This document shows, one piece after another, positions 35,541-45,381 of a stretch of DNA of 64,000 nucleotides; the first letter of the stretch is position 1, and every line of letters begins with the position of its first letter. The translations under genes were made by a program, and so were the position numbers. Location of the stretch: contig NZ_JAANOQ010000001.1 in assembly GCF_011305415.1 (NCBI RefSeq), positions 310,001-374,000 on the forward strand. Direction: 5' to 3'. The stretch comes from Flavobacterium bernardetii (GTDB lineage Bacteria; Bacteroidota; Bacteroidia; Flavobacteriales; Flavobacteriaceae). A model generated the notes under the pieces. The model was not told where the DNA came from. It saw only the letters and a program-made list of their open reading frames with translations, and searched no databases.

Positions 35541-37334
35541 TTATCTTTTCAAATATAAATAACCATTCATTGGATCTGGATATTTAGGGTCATTCAAATA
35601 CAGAATATAGTAGTAGGTTCCGCCAGGAGAATCTGAATCCCCAACTGAATTTTCTGCTTTTCCATCCCAATCTGGTTTGTTGTTATTTCCTGTCCAAATT
35701 AATCTTCCCCAGCGGTTATAAACTTCTAGACTGAAATTCACATAAATATTTCGTAAACCATCAATAAAAAAAGTATCATTTAAGCCATCATTATTTGGTG
35801 AAACCGCATTATAAACAATTATTTCACAATTTCTCGATTTCAATAAAAAGGAAGTTATAGAGAAACAACCATCCGTATTTTCAATTCGTACCCAAATAGT
35901 TTTAGGAGTAGTTACTGCTTCAAAGTTTGTAGTGTTGGCAATTTGATTTATTTCAGCAATTGCATCATTTTCAGACTCGTAAAAAGCTACCAAATCATTA
36001 GTTTCAATTTTTATGGAATTCGCATAGGAAGAAAAATCAAATTTAGCACGGGTTAATCCTAAATTACAGCTAACTAAATCTTCAGGTTGATTAAAATTTG
36101 GTGATGCCAAAAGAAGAATTGGCAATGTGAAAGAATTATTACTTTCCGAAATTTCATTTATAATTCCAGTTCCATTTCCGATATCGTCAACTTGTGCCAT
36201 TAAATTAAATTGAAGCGGAATAGATGCTGGTATAGTTACGATTATTGTTCCATTTTCAAAACCACCTATCGGAATACTATTTTGAGTAAAAGTAGAACCA
36301 ATTACTACGCCATCAGCATAAAAGGTAATTGGTGTATTTGCTGGTAAATCAGCTGTGGAATTAAAATTGGTAACGGTGTAATTTAAAGTCAATTCTCTAA
36401 CATTACAGCTTAAATCTGGTGCTGTAAAAGTAATTCTGGCATCTGGTAACTGACTGTTTAATTTAGTAACAATCGCATTAACCATAACATAATCTTGTCC
36501 GGAAGTTAATTGAATTAAAGCTGAAGTGTCACCAACATTTATATTGTTTTGAATGTTATAAATATCCAAATCCATATTATAAAGTGTGTTGGAATTGGTT
36601 ACAGAATTAGTTCCATTAAAGGCATTGTTTGCGGGGTTTAATGGCGGATTACTAATAATATTCCCGTTAATTCTTAAAGTTTCATTAACGGCTAAACCGC
36701 TATCACCTTCCCAAGCTAAAAAACCAATTTTAGCATCTAAATTGTCAATAACATTTAAGGCGTTTAAAGTCACATTTAAATTATTCTGTAAAGCTGAAAC
36801 GACTTGCATACCATCATAAATATTTAATTGGTTTAATGGTAATACTGGGTTTTTAAAAACTATAATTAAAGCCCATCCTGCAAAATTTGTACTGTTTTGC
36901 GAGTGTAAGGGTAAAAAACTACTAACGTCTAAATCTGAAAATGTATAAACACCATTTCCTGTCGCTTGAATTTGAGGAGTTACATCAGCAAAAGCACTAA
37001 AATAATTAAAAGTTTGCCCTTGAACTAAAGTATTTGAAAAAGTTCGTGTTGCTGTTATATCAGTTCCGTTTAATTTTACACCAAAATCACCAGTCCCACA
37101 ACCTGCCCAATATAAATAAGCACTTTCAATTACATCTCCTGAATTTAAAGTTAAAGTGGCATTTGAAGTGGTAAGTACAGATGCAGGAAAAGTTTGAAAT
37201 GAATTTTCAACTGGATTTAAAGTGTTTCCAACAAATGTAAAATCATATCTTCCATTAAACTGGCTATATAAACCAATGTTTTGAGAAAAAGTATGCTGAA
37301 ATACAAATAAAATAAATACAAGTAATTTTTTCAT
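35541..37334 (-). CDS. Secreted protein with type IX type B (gliding) sorting domain
   Basis: About 597 residues from the ATG (MKKLLVFILFVFQHTFSQ, signal peptide); a TTG one codon upstream is not needed. Residues 20-310 form a beta-rich unknown region. A CARDB-like domain follows (LNYTVTNFNSTADLPANTPI). The C-terminal 90 residues are the gliding-motility-associated sorting domain: AVSPNNDGLNDTFFIDGL, VYNRWGRLIW, and PGGTYYYILYLND, ending GYLYLKR. It is secreted by the type IX system. The stop is 4 bases from the convergent RDD stop. Confidence 0.9.
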   Translation of the reverse strand: MKKLLVFILFVFQHTFSQNIGLYSQFNGRYDFTFVGNTLNPVENSFQTFPASVLTTSNATLTLNSGDVIESAYLYWAGCGTGDFGVKLNGTDITATRTFSNTLVQGQTFNYFSAFADVTPQIQATGNGVYTFSDLDVSSFLPLHSQNSTNFAGWALIIVFKNPVLPLNQLNIYDGMQVVSALQNNLNVTLNALNVIDNLDAKIGFLAWEGDSGLAVNETLRINGNIISNPPLNPANNAFNGTNSVTNSNTLYNMDLDIYNIQNNINVGDTSALIQLTSGQDYVMVNAIVTKLNSQLPDARITFTAPDLSCNVRELTLNYTVTNFNSTADLPANTPITFYADGVVIGSTFTQNSIPIGGFENGTIIVTIPASIPLQFNLMAQVDDIGNGTGIINEISESNNSFTLPILLLASPNFNQPEDLVSCNLGLTRAKFDFSSYANSIKIETNDLVAFYESENDAIAEINQIANTTNFEAVTTPKTIWVRIENTDGCFSITSFLLKSRNCEIIVYNAVSPNNDGLNDTFFIDGLRNIYVNFSLEVYNRWGRLIWTGNNNKPDWDGKAENSVGDSDSPGGTYYYILYLNDPKYPDPMNGYLYLKR

Positions 37335-37416
37335 CAAGTGGAAGTAATTTTAATATTTATGGTCAATAATTTTACCAAAGTAATAAAATTCACTAATTTC
37401 CCCAAAGATTTCTCTT

Positions 37417-38400
37417 ATGAATACATATAAAATAGTAAAATATACTTCTGAACATTATCAAATGTGGAATAATTTTGTAGCCAATGCTAAAAATGCTACT
37501 TTCTTATTTCATAGAGATTTTATGGAATATCATTCCGATAAATTTCAAGATTTTTCCTTACTTATTTTTGATAAAAAAGACATTTTGAAGGCTATTCTTC
37601 CTGGAAATATTTTGGATAATGTAGTTTATTCTCATCAAGGATTAACTTATGGTGGTTTGGTTTTAGATGAAAATAGTAAACTTTCGGAAGTAATTCAGTT
37701 GAATTATCAACTTTTAAAATTTTTATCCGAAGCTGGAATTGAAAAGTTGCAACTTAAAATAATTCCAAATATTTACAATAATTTTCCTTCTGATGAAATG
37801 GAATATTTGGCTTTCCTTTTAAATGCCAATTTAGTCAGAAGAGATGCGATTGCAATACTTGATTTATCTAATAAAATTGAAATTTCTCGTGTTAGAAAAC
37901 GTGGAATTGAAACTGGAAAAAAACATCAATTACAAATTATTGAAGAAGATACTTTTGATTCCTTTTGGAAAGAGTTATTAATTCCTAATTTAAATTCTAA
38001 ATACAACACCAATCCAGTACATTCTTTAGAAGAGATAACGTATTTAAAATCGAAATTCCCTAAATTGATAAGACAATTTAACGTCTATTTTGAAGATAAA
38101 TTGGTTGGCGGAGTGACTGTTTTCATCACAAAAAATGTAATTCATCCTCAATATATTTCAGGAAACACAGCGTTTAATAATTTATATGGTGGTTTAGATT
38201 ATTTGTATAATCATTTGATTACAAGTGTTTTTAAGAATGAGAAGTATTTTGATTTCGGAATTTCTAATGAAAATAGTGGACGAAATTTAAATGAAAGTCT
38301 GCATTATTGGAAAGAATCTTTTGGAGCTAGAACTATTGCTCAGAATTTTTATGAAATAGAAACCAAGAATTTTGTTAAATTAAATCAAGTGTTACTATGA
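37417..38400 (+). CDS. GNAT/FemAB-like acyltransferase of the glycan module
   Basis: A 327-residue protein with the double-GNAT look of FemAB-type proteins: an N-terminal [20 protein letters not shown] segment and a second acetyltransferase-like half with [20 protein letters not shown] and [19 protein letters not shown]. It opens the glycan module and overlaps the sugar aminotransferase gene by an ATGA. This arrangement suggests that it acylates the amino sugar made there. The acyl group is unknown. Confidence in the fold is moderate. Confidence 0.7.
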   Translation: MNTYKIVKYTSEHYQMWNNFVANAKNATFLFHRDFMEYHSDKFQDFSLLIFDKKDILKAILPGNILDNVVYSHQGLTYGGLVLDENSKLSEVIQLNYQLLKFLSEAGIEKLQLKIIPNIYNNFPSDEMEYLAFLLNANLVRRDAIAILDLSNKIEISRVRKRGIETGKKHQLQIIEEDTFDSFWKELLIPNLNSKYNTNPVHSLEEITYLKSKFPKLIRQFNVYFEDKLVGGVTVFITKNVIHPQYISGNTAFNNLYGGLDYLYNHLITSVFKNEKYFDFGISNENSGRNLNESLHYWKESFGARTIAQNFYEIETKNFVKLNQVLL

Positions 38401-39476
38401 TAAAATTCCTCGATTTACAAAAACTGAATCAACCTTTTGAAACGCAATTTTTATCAAAAACAAAAGAATTTTTAGATAAAGGTTGGTATATTTTAGGTAA
38501 CGAAGTCAAACAATTTGAAAAAAACTTTGCCCAATATTCTAACGCAAAACATTGCATTGGAGTAGGAAATGGGTTAGATGCGTTGGTGCTAATTTTAAAA
38601 GCCTACATTCAACTTGGTAATTTACAAAAAGGTGATGAAATAATTGTACCAGCAAATACTTATATCGCAAGTATTTTAGCGATTTTACAAGCCGATTTAG
38701 TTCCCGTTTTTGTTGAGCCAAATATCGAAAGCTACAATATCAATCCCGATTTAATTTCGGAAAAAATAGCACCAAAAACTAAAGCCATTTTATTGGTTCA
38801 TTTATACGGTCAATTGGTGGAAATGGACAAAATTATGGAGTTAGGTTATAAACATAATTTGCTGATTATTGAAGATGCGGCTCAAGCTCACGGATTACCA
38901 TTTGAAGGAAGTCACACGAGAGGTTTTAGTTTTTATCCGGGTAAAAATTTAGGTGCTTTAGGAGATGGTGGTGCCATTACAACTAACGATGATAAACTAG
39001 CTGAAGTATTGTTTTCTTTAAGAAATTATGGATCAGACAAAAAATATCATAACGATTATATTGGTGTAAATTCTCGTTTAGACGAATTGCAAGCCGCTTT
39101 TTTAAGTATTAAATTACCACATTTAAATGCTGAAAACGAAGCACGAAAAAATGTTGCAAAACGTTATTTAGCAGAAATTACGAATACTAAAATTGTTTTA
39201 CCAACTTGTGAAAATTTCGATAAACACGTGTTTCATTTATTTGTAATTCGTACCGAAAAAAGAGACAATTTACAAGAATATTTATGGAATAACGGAATTG
39301 AAACAGTAATTCATTATCCAATTCCACCTCACAAACAAAAAGCTTTACAAAATTTCAATCAGCTTAGTTTGCCAATTACGGAGAAAATTCATCAAGAAGT
39401 ATTGAGTTTACCAATGAGTTCTGTTTTGTCAGATGATGAAATTTCACATATTATTTCCACTTTAAATACCTATTAA
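38397..39476 (+). CDS. DegT/DnrJ/EryC1/StrS sugar-nucleotide aminotransferase
   Basis: A 359-residue PLP enzyme that puts an amino group on a keto-sugar nucleotide. Motifs: [16 protein letters not shown] near 55-70, Asp160 in [10 protein letters not shown], and the PLP lysine Lys183 in [30 protein letters not shown] and VFHLFVIR are also typical. It is closest to enzymes making 3-amino-3,6-dideoxyhexoses (FdtB/QdtB type), but no ketoisomerase gene is adjacent to confirm this. Coupled to the upstream acyltransferase (ATGA) and followed directly by the flippase (TAA then TTG). Confidence 0.92.
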   Translation: MIKFLDLQKLNQPFETQFLSKTKEFLDKGWYILGNEVKQFEKNFAQYSNAKHCIGVGNGLDALVLILKAYIQLGNLQKGDEIIVPANTYIASILAILQADLVPVFVEPNIESYNINPDLISEKIAPKTKAILLVHLYGQLVEMDKIMELGYKHNLLIIEDAAQAHGLPFEGSHTRGFSFYPGKNLGALGDGGAITTNDDKLAEVLFSLRNYGSDKKYHNDYIGVNSRLDELQAAFLSIKLPHLNAENEARKNVAKRYLAEITNTKIVLPTCENFDKHVFHLFVIRTEKRDNLQEYLWNNGIETVIHYPIPPHKQKALQNFNQLSLPITEKIHQEVLSLPMSSVLSDDEISHIISTLNTY

Positions 39477-40745
39477 TTGTCTAAAATCAAGAAAATAATT
39501 CAACAGCCGTTATTCAAAATTACTTCTTTGAATAGCGTGCATATTTTGTTGAAATTGGTTTTTGGTTTTATCACTTCCAAGGCGTTAGCTATTTTTGTTG
39601 GCGCAAACGGAATGGCATATATCGGGAATTTCAGAGCTTTTTTAAATGTAGTTGAAAACTTTTCTTTACTCGGGATTCAGAATGCAATTGTAAAATATGT
39701 TTCTGAATATCAGAATGATAAGCTTAAATTAAAATCGGTTTTAGCTACTTTCGGATTGTTGCTTTTGACTTCTTCGATTGTAATTAGTTTGGTTTTAATT
39801 TTCGGTGCGAATTATTTATCGAAGCAAATCTTTCATCATTCCGAAATATATAGTTTTGTATTTTATGTTTTAGCGATTTTATTTCCCTTATATGTTTTTT
39901 CAACGTATTGTATATCAGTTGTTAATGGTTTTCAGCAGTATAAAAAAGTAATTTACATTCAGATAATTTCAAGCAGTATTGCTTTGGTTTTTTCTGTTTT
40001 CTTAATCTATTATTACGATACTTTCGGCGCTTTAATTTCATTGGTTTTAGCACCTGTTTTCGTTTTTTTTGTGAGTCTTTTTCACCTGAGAAACATGATT
40101 TCGTTTTCTGATGTTTTTTCGATAAAATCTTTTGATTTTTCGGTGGTTAAAAACTTGTCTGAATATGTATTAATGGCTTTAGTTTCGGGCGTGATAGGTT
40201 CATTTGTTTTATTAGAAATTCGTACAGATGTAATTGAAATTACGGGTTTGAAAAACGCTGGAATTTATGAAGGTTTACAACGAATTTCCTCTTATTATTT
40301 GTTGTTTATTTCTTCCATAATGGCAATTTATTTTTATCCGAAATTAGCGGAATCAAATTCGAATACAAAAGAAATTGTTTTCAATTATTTAAAAACGATA
40401 ATCCCTCTATTTGCAATTGGTTTAGCTATAATTTATTTGTTACGACAATTTATTATTCAGGTTTTGTTTTCTGCTGAATTCGAAACGATGGAATCTTTGT
40501 TTTTATGGCAATTGGTGGGCGATTTATTAAAAGCAACTTCCTTAATTTTTGGAACAATTTTAATCGCAAAAAAGCTAACAAAAGTATTTATAATTACTGA
40601 AATCGTTTCTTTATTTATCATGTATTATTCGTCGAATTGGATGTTGCATGCGAATGGAATTAACGGGATTGTTATGGCTCATACGTTTACTTATTTTATG
40701 TATTTGTTAGTTTTAGTAATTTATTTTAGAAAAATTTTCAAATGA
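39477..40745 (+). CDS. Polysaccharide flippase (Wzx-like, O-antigen translocase)
   Basis: A 422-residue protein with about 12 transmembrane helices of the MATE/Wzx superfamily, moving lipid-linked sugar units across the inner membrane. Typical segments are HILLKLVFGFITSKALAIFV and ENFSLLGIQNAIVKYVSE near the start, and a later GLQRISSYYLLFISSIM. The start is TTG, directly after the TAA of the aminotransferase gene; the next in-frame ATG would remove the first helix. It overlaps the GT2 gene by an ATGA. No Wzy or ligase is in the window. Confidence 0.88.
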   Translation: MSKIKKIIQQPLFKITSLNSVHILLKLVFGFITSKALAIFVGANGMAYIGNFRAFLNVVENFSLLGIQNAIVKYVSEYQNDKLKLKSVLATFGLLLLTSSIVISLVLIFGANYLSKQIFHHSEIYSFVFYVLAILFPLYVFSTYCISVVNGFQQYKKVIYIQIISSSIALVFSVFLIYYYDTFGALISLVLAPVFVFFVSLFHLRNMISFSDVFSIKSFDFSVVKNLSEYVLMALVSGVIGSFVLLEIRTDVIEITGLKNAGIYEGLQRISSYYLLFISSIMAIYFYPKLAESNSNTKEIVFNYLKTIIPLFAIGLAIIYLLRQFIIQVLFSAEFETMESLFLWQLVGDLLKATSLIFGTILIAKKLTKVFIITEIVSLFIMYYSSNWMLHANGINGIVMAHTFTYFMYLLVLVIYFRKIFK

Positions 40746-41455
40746 AAATAGTAATTGTAATTCCGTTTTATAACGAAGTCGAAAGAATTAATTTGGAGAA
40801 TTTTCATGTAATTTTTAATGAATTTCCACATTATAATTTTTTATTAGTTGATGATGGAAGTTTAGATAATACTATTGCCATTTTAGAACAATTTCAATCT
40901 GAATTTTTAAATGTTGAAGTTTTAAAATTAGATAAAAATGTTGGTAAAGCAGAAGCCATCCGATCGGCGGTTTTATCCATTTCAGAAGCAGATTTCATTT
41001 CTTATTATGATGCAGATTTAGCCACACCTTTTTCAGAATTAGATAAATTAATTCAGTTTTCAGTTCAAAATCCAAACTATAAAATGGTAATGGGCGCCCG
41101 AATTAAATTGATTGGAAACGGTGTGCAACGTTCTCTTAAAAGACATTATTTTGGTCGAATTTTCGCTACAATTGTGAGTCAATTTGTACTGAAAGTGCCA
41201 GTTTATGATACGCAATGTGGCGCGAAAGTAATTGTTTTTCATACGGCTAAACAAATTTTTGAGAAGCCTTTTATTTCTAAATGGTTGTTTGATGTAGAAT
41301 TATTAAAACGTTTACAAAAGATTCATGATTTAAGAAAAGTAGTAAAAGAAATTCCATTAGAAAAATGGGAAGAAATTGGAAATTCGAAAATTAAAGTTCG
41401 TGATTTTTTACGAATTCCTTTTCAATTATTTCAAATTTATAGAAAATATGATTAG
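40742..41455 (+). CDS. Glycosyltransferase family 2 (DPM1-like)
   Basis: A 237-residue GT-A glycosyltransferase. The nucleotide site has IVIPFYNEVERINLENF and the LLVDDGS motif; the metal-binding DAD is in YYDADLATPFSEL. VPVYDTQCGAKVI matches dolichyl-phosphate-mannose-synthase-like enzymes that charge a polyprenyl phosphate. No C-terminal membrane helix follows. It is overlapped by the flippase before it and by the next gene after it. It probably supplies the lipid-linked sugar donor for the two GT-C-like neighbours. Confidence 0.9.
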   Translation: MKIVIVIPFYNEVERINLENFHVIFNEFPHYNFLLVDDGSLDNTIAILEQFQSEFLNVEVLKLDKNVGKAEAIRSAVLSISEADFISYYDADLATPFSELDKLIQFSVQNPNYKMVMGARIKLIGNGVQRSLKRHYFGRIFATIVSQFVLKVPVYDTQCGAKVIVFHTAKQIFEKPFISKWLFDVELLKRLQKIHDLRKVVKEIPLEKWEEIGNSKIKVRDFLRIPFQLFQIYRKYD

Positions 41456-42728
41456 GCATTTTAAAAAATATCCGATTTCAATATTAGTTATCTTTAGTTT
41501 GGTTTTTAGAGTTTTATTCTATTATTTGAATCAAAAAATTCTATTACCTAATGATAGTCAAACTTATATTGATTTGGCTAAACTTATTTCTTCAGGTTCA
41601 ATAAAAGGTTATTTTGGCGGTCGTTCTCCTGGTTATTCATTGTTAATTTCTTTTTTAGGAAATTCTCTCCAATTTGTTGTTTTTTTTCAAATTGTAATTG
41701 GAATATTTTCTTCAGTTTTGTGGTATAAGATTTTAAATCACTTTAAATGTGATTCTTTTGTTTCATTGACTATTTCCTTTTTTTTCAGTTCGTTTCTTCA
41801 TGTTTTGTCTTACGAAAACGCAATATTAATTGAAACAATTAATCTGTTTTTAATTACATTATTGATTTATTATATTCTTAAAAATCACATTTTAAAGATT
41901 GCATTTTGTTTGGCAATTTTAGTACTTTTAAAGCCTTTTTATATTTATTTGCCATTTGTAATTTTTACTTACTTTGTTTATAATAATTTCAATTTGAAAA
42001 ATATTATTAAGCAGAAATTACTACTGTTAATTTTACCATTAGTGGTGTTTGTTTCTTGGTCTTATGTGAATTTTGTGAACACGGATTATTTTGTTTCTTC
42101 GACTTATTTCGGACTTAATAAAATTCAAAACTGTGTTAATTTTATTGAAAAAGCACCAGAAGAATTCAAATGGATCAAAGAACCGTATTTGAAACAGAGG
42201 GATTTACATTCTGAAAAGGGATTAGGAAGTCCAATGTGTATTTGGTATGCTGTAGATAAGGGTGATTTTAATTATAAAAATTTGAGCTTTCCACAATTGT
42301 CAAACGAGTTTGGGAAATGTGCAGATATAACAATCAAAAACAATTTTGGTTTATATATAAAACAAGTAATTTTCCTTTCTTTTAAAGAGTTTTGGAATGT
42401 CGAAATGGTAAGTGCAAATACATTTGAAAACAGTAAAGGTTTAATTCATATCTGGAATTTGGAACGTATTTTTTTACGATTAATTAAAATTTTATTTTTG
42501 TTTTTAATACCAGTTTATATTTTCCGATTTTTAAAAAACAGACTTTTCAATATTGAATTATTATTGGTTTTAATTGTGCTTTCAACTGCAATTTTGCAAG
42601 CTTTAGTCGTTTATGGTTCCAATGCACGATACAGTTTTCCTTTCGAATTTATTATGATTACAATCGTTTTACTATTTATTAAAAACAACTTTTTCTCCAA
42701 AAAAAATGAAGCAACATATACAAAATAA
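41448..42728 (+). CDS. GT-C-fold membrane glycosyltransferase-like protein, copy 1
   Basis: About 426 residues from the ATG MIRHFKKYPISILVIF, which overlaps the GT2 stop by 8 bases. About ten helices. Acidic loop motif PNDSQTYIDLAK and the loop GGRSPGYSLLIS match the ArnT/PMT-type GT-C fold, which uses polyprenyl-phosphate sugars. The C-terminus has AILQALVVYGSNARYSFPFE. The downstream gene is a paralogue with the same motifs in the same order. Acceptor and sugar are unknown. Confidence 0.7.
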   Translation: MIRHFKKYPISILVIFSLVFRVLFYYLNQKILLPNDSQTYIDLAKLISSGSIKGYFGGRSPGYSLLISFLGNSLQFVVFFQIVIGIFSSVLWYKILNHFKCDSFVSLTISFFFSSFLHVLSYENAILIETINLFLITLLIYYILKNHILKIAFCLAILVLLKPFYIYLPFVIFTYFVYNNFNLKNIIKQKLLLLILPLVVFVSWSYVNFVNTDYFVSSTYFGLNKIQNCVNFIEKAPEEFKWIKEPYLKQRDLHSEKGLGSPMCIWYAVDKGDFNYKNLSFPQLSNEFGKCADITIKNNFGLYIKQVIFLSFKEFWNVEMVSANTFENSKGLIHIWNLERIFLRLIKILFLFLIPVYIFRFLKNRLFNIELLLVLIVLSTAILQALVVYGSNARYSFPFEFIMITIVLLFIKNNFFSKKNEATYTK

Positions 42729-44031
42729 CAAACACATTTACGGGTTAATTTTATTGCTTTTTGTAGCTAAATTATTCTTTTTTATTGGGTATGATAATTT
42801 TTCTGAAGCACCTGATAGTTGGGCTTTTAATCATTTTGTTAAAGAATTAATTAACGACAATTTTGATGATTATTTGGGTGAAAGAACTCCCGGTTATCCG
42901 TATGTTATTTACTTACTTAATCACGATAAAATTTTAGTTGTATTGGTTCAAATGTTAATGGGAATTGTTACGGCTGTTTTTTGGTTTAAAACGCTGTTAA
43001 ACTTGAATTTTTCGCAAAAAATTGCGTTTTATGTAACGTTGTTTTCGTCTTTGTATTTGCAAAATTTCTTTTATGAAACGTTTATTTTAGCAGAAACGTT
43101 CATGCTATTATTAAACTCTATTTTATTCTATTTTTTATTGAATAATTATTTCGAGAAAAAGGAAATTATTGTTGAAATCATTTTGAGTATTCTTATCACG
43201 ATTTTAATTTTGGTAAAACCTTTTTTTATATTTTATCCGTTTTTAATTTTCGCTTTATACCTTATTAAAAATTTTTCTTTCAAGAAGTTGGTTTCAGTTA
43301 AATTAATCCTTTTTATTTTACCAATGTATGCCTATTTTAGTTGGTGTAGTTTTGTTGAAGAGAAAATCGGATATTTTGAACCAACAGCGTATTTTGGATT
43401 AAATTTAGCTCAAAACTGTCTTTATTTTGCTGAAAAAGGTCCAAAAGAATATGATTATATAATGAAGCCCTATGTAAAATACAGAGAGGAAATGTTGCAA
43501 AATGGTGAAGATGCATCTATGGCGGTTTGGAAAGTTTGGGGCGGCCAACATTTAGCACCAAAATACACAAAATTTGCTGATGTTACCAATCAATTTGGAA
43601 AGTATGCAAAAGCAACAATTGCTACTAATTTAGGAGATTATTTTTATTATTCGATTACCAATTCGTGGTTTGATTTCTGGAAAGTATTTGATATGAAACC
43701 TCATATGAAATTTCAAGATAATATGTTTAATTCTGTAATTTCAGTGATTAATTCTATTCAAATTTTTATAGTATTAATTCTAAAATTTGTCTTTCTATTA
43801 TTGAGTTTTTACTATTTATATGATTTAATAAAGAATAGAAAAATTAATGCTGTAATGATTCTTTTGGCTTTTATTCACGCTGCTGCAATTTTGCAAGCTT
43901 TAGTTGTTTATGGAACAAATGCTAAGTATGCATTTCCGTATGAGTTTTTTATGCTAATTGTAGTGTTGTTATTTTTGAAAGAAAAATTTAATTGGTTTTC
44001 CAAAGTTCAACATATTTCTCAGCCTGAGTAA
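42706..44031 (+). CDS. GT-C-fold membrane glycosyltransferase-like protein, copy 2
   Basis: A 441-residue paralogue of the preceding gene, which it overlaps by 23 bases. Shared landmarks: APDSWAFNHFVKE, GERTPGYPYVIY, AYFGLNLAQNCLYFAEKGP, and AILQALVVYGTNAKYAFPYE near the C-terminus. About ten helices. The last 14 codons are also coding in the opposite direction for the GT1 gene (44-base tail-to-tail overlap). Probably another polyprenyl-phosphate-sugar-dependent transferase of the same glycan. Confidence 0.7.
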   Translation: MKQHIQNNKHIYGLILLLFVAKLFFFIGYDNFSEAPDSWAFNHFVKELINDNFDDYLGERTPGYPYVIYLLNHDKILVVLVQMLMGIVTAVFWFKTLLNLNFSQKIAFYVTLFSSLYLQNFFYETFILAETFMLLLNSILFYFLLNNYFEKKEIIVEIILSILITILILVKPFFIFYPFLIFALYLIKNFSFKKLVSVKLILFILPMYAYFSWCSFVEEKIGYFEPTAYFGLNLAQNCLYFAEKGPKEYDYIMKPYVKYREEMLQNGEDASMAVWKVWGGQHLAPKYTKFADVTNQFGKYAKATIATNLGDYFYYSITNSWFDFWKVFDMKPHMKFQDNMFNSVISVINSIQIFIVLILKFVFLLLSFYYLYDLIKNRKINAVMILLAFIHAAAILQALVVYGTNAKYAFPYEFFMLIVVLLFLKEKFNWFSKVQHISQPE

Positions 44032-45133
44032 TATAATGATGTTCCTTTTGAATGAACTGAATGGCATTTTTACCGATTCGTTCTATTTCGGACGGATTTT
44101 CAATTAAAAAGGATAGTTTTGTAACTAAATAATCAACATCTGGCAAAGCATTTATTGCTACTTCATCTTCTTGTAAATGATATTGATTTAAGAATTCAGT
44201 TTCCGCTCCAGTAAATACCACTTTTCCTTTAGCCATTGCTTCTAAAGCATTAAAACCTTGATCGAAACCATAAACTTGATCTAATAAAATATGTGCTTTT
44301 TCGAAGTGTTTTTGATAGTCGGAATACGGTATGTTTTTTGTGATTTTTACTTTTATAGTATTTGGATATTTTTCTTGAATGATTGCAATTGCTTTTTCGA
44401 AAAATGAAATTCCTTTTTTATAAGAATTTCCGGTATTGATGCCAAGAAATATATTTATTTTATCATAAATTTTATTTTCAATAACCGTAATTTTATCTGT
44501 GTTTATTGGGTTGGCTATTATAGTTAAATATTTTTTATTTCCCAATAATGGTCGCACATAATCTAAATCTGATGCAATTACACCACGAATGTTTTTATAC
44601 AAAAAAGTATGAATTTTTTTATGTGGTTTATCTACAAAGTCGAAAAAGTAATCGTATTGTTTTTTTGCTTCTGGAATATCTTCAAAATAGGCATTCATAA
44701 CCGAATAACGGTCTTTTTTCTGAAGCATATGACTTACGGTTGAATAGTCAATTCCGCAACATAATAAAAAGATTTTTTGGTTTTGTTTGAAGATTCGTTT
44801 TAGTAAAAATAATTCTAATTTGGATGTTGTTTGTATCGGACTTTCGTTAATTAACTGAACAATATCAAAGTCTTTAAGCTTTTTAGAAATCCACCAAAAA
44901 CGAATTCCGTGTTCCAATAGAACCAAATCATATTTGAAAATTCTGAACCAAATTTGTCTTGGAATGTTTCCTAATTTTGATTTGAAAAAGTTAGCTCGAA
45001 TACTAATATCAGCAGGAAAGTTTTTAAATCCATCGCCATTATTTACTAAAATTACTTCGTGGCCTAAAGCCAAAAGTCCTTCTTTTAATGAATTATGTAA
45101 CCGACTAAATTCTCCTACAAGTAGTATTTTCAT
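43988..45133 (-). CDS. Glycosyltransferase family 1 (GT-B fold)
   Basis: A 381-residue GT-B protein. The N-terminal Rossmann half starts MKILLVGEFSRLHNSLKEGLLALGHEVILVNNG. The C-terminal half has the donor-binding region ILLDQVYGFDQGFNALEAMA with the conserved E in ALEAMAKGKVVFTG, followed by AINALPDVDYLVTK. It uses a nucleotide sugar on the cytoplasmic side. It is convergent with, and overlaps, the GT-C gene, and probably belongs to the same glycan pathway. Confidence 0.88.
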   Translation of the reverse strand: MKILLVGEFSRLHNSLKEGLLALGHEVILVNNGDGFKNFPADISIRANFFKSKLGNIPRQIWFRIFKYDLVLLEHGIRFWWISKKLKDFDIVQLINESPIQTTSKLELFLLKRIFKQNQKIFLLCCGIDYSTVSHMLQKKDRYSVMNAYFEDIPEAKKQYDYFFDFVDKPHKKIHTFLYKNIRGVIASDLDYVRPLLGNKKYLTIIANPINTDKITVIENKIYDKINIFLGINTGNSYKKGISFFEKAIAIIQEKYPNTIKVKITKNIPYSDYQKHFEKAHILLDQVYGFDQGFNALEAMAKGKVVFTGAETEFLNQYHLQEDEVAINALPDVDYLVTKLSFLIENPSEIERIGKNAIQFIQKEHHYITQAEKYVELWKTN

Positions 45134-45215
45134 TTTTTTGGGACGCGGATTTTACGTATGCTTCGCAACGCTAATTTAAACTGATTTTATTTTGAAGGAC
45201 AAACTACACGCAATC

Positions 45216-45273
45216 TTGTCATTCTGACGAAGGAAGAATCTCATAACAAATGAATAAATCTTTCTTCGTTCAA
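45216..45273. repeat. Dispersed palindromic repeat (family A-like variant)
   Basis: Left part TTGTCATTCTGACGAAGGAA and a partly complementary right part with TCTTTCTTCGTTC. It shares the TTGTCATTCTGA start with family A but has a different core. It lies in the gap between the GT1 start and the lon stop. Confidence 0.55.
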
Positions 45274-45283
45274 ATATAAAGAA

Positions 45284-45317
45284 AAAAACCTATAAGTTAA
45301 ACTACTTATAGGTTTTT
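45284..45317. terminator. Bidirectional terminator after lon
   Basis: Stem AAAAACCTATAAG / CTTATAGGTTTTT with an 8-base loop and A/T runs on both sides, so it could work in either direction. It lies 65 bases past the lon stop, with the family D repeat between. Confidence 0.85.
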
Positions 45318-45329
45318 GAGTTGTTATCT

Positions 45330-45374
45330 GTTCTCAATACATTCCGATGAAAAATCGGAACACATGAACTGACG
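45330..45374. repeat. Dispersed repeat, family D, degenerate copy 2
   Basis: TTCTCAATACATTCCGATGA followed by AAAATCGGAA and ending GAACTGACG, comparable with 21534-21584. An internal hairpin TTCCGAT / ATCGGAA is present. Confidence 0.45.
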
Positions 45375-45381
45375 TTTTTAA

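Noticed and set aside
45134-45381. Small RNA gene in the gap between GT1 and lon
   Set aside because: The structure is explained by a terminator and two dispersed repeats; no separate promoter is visible.
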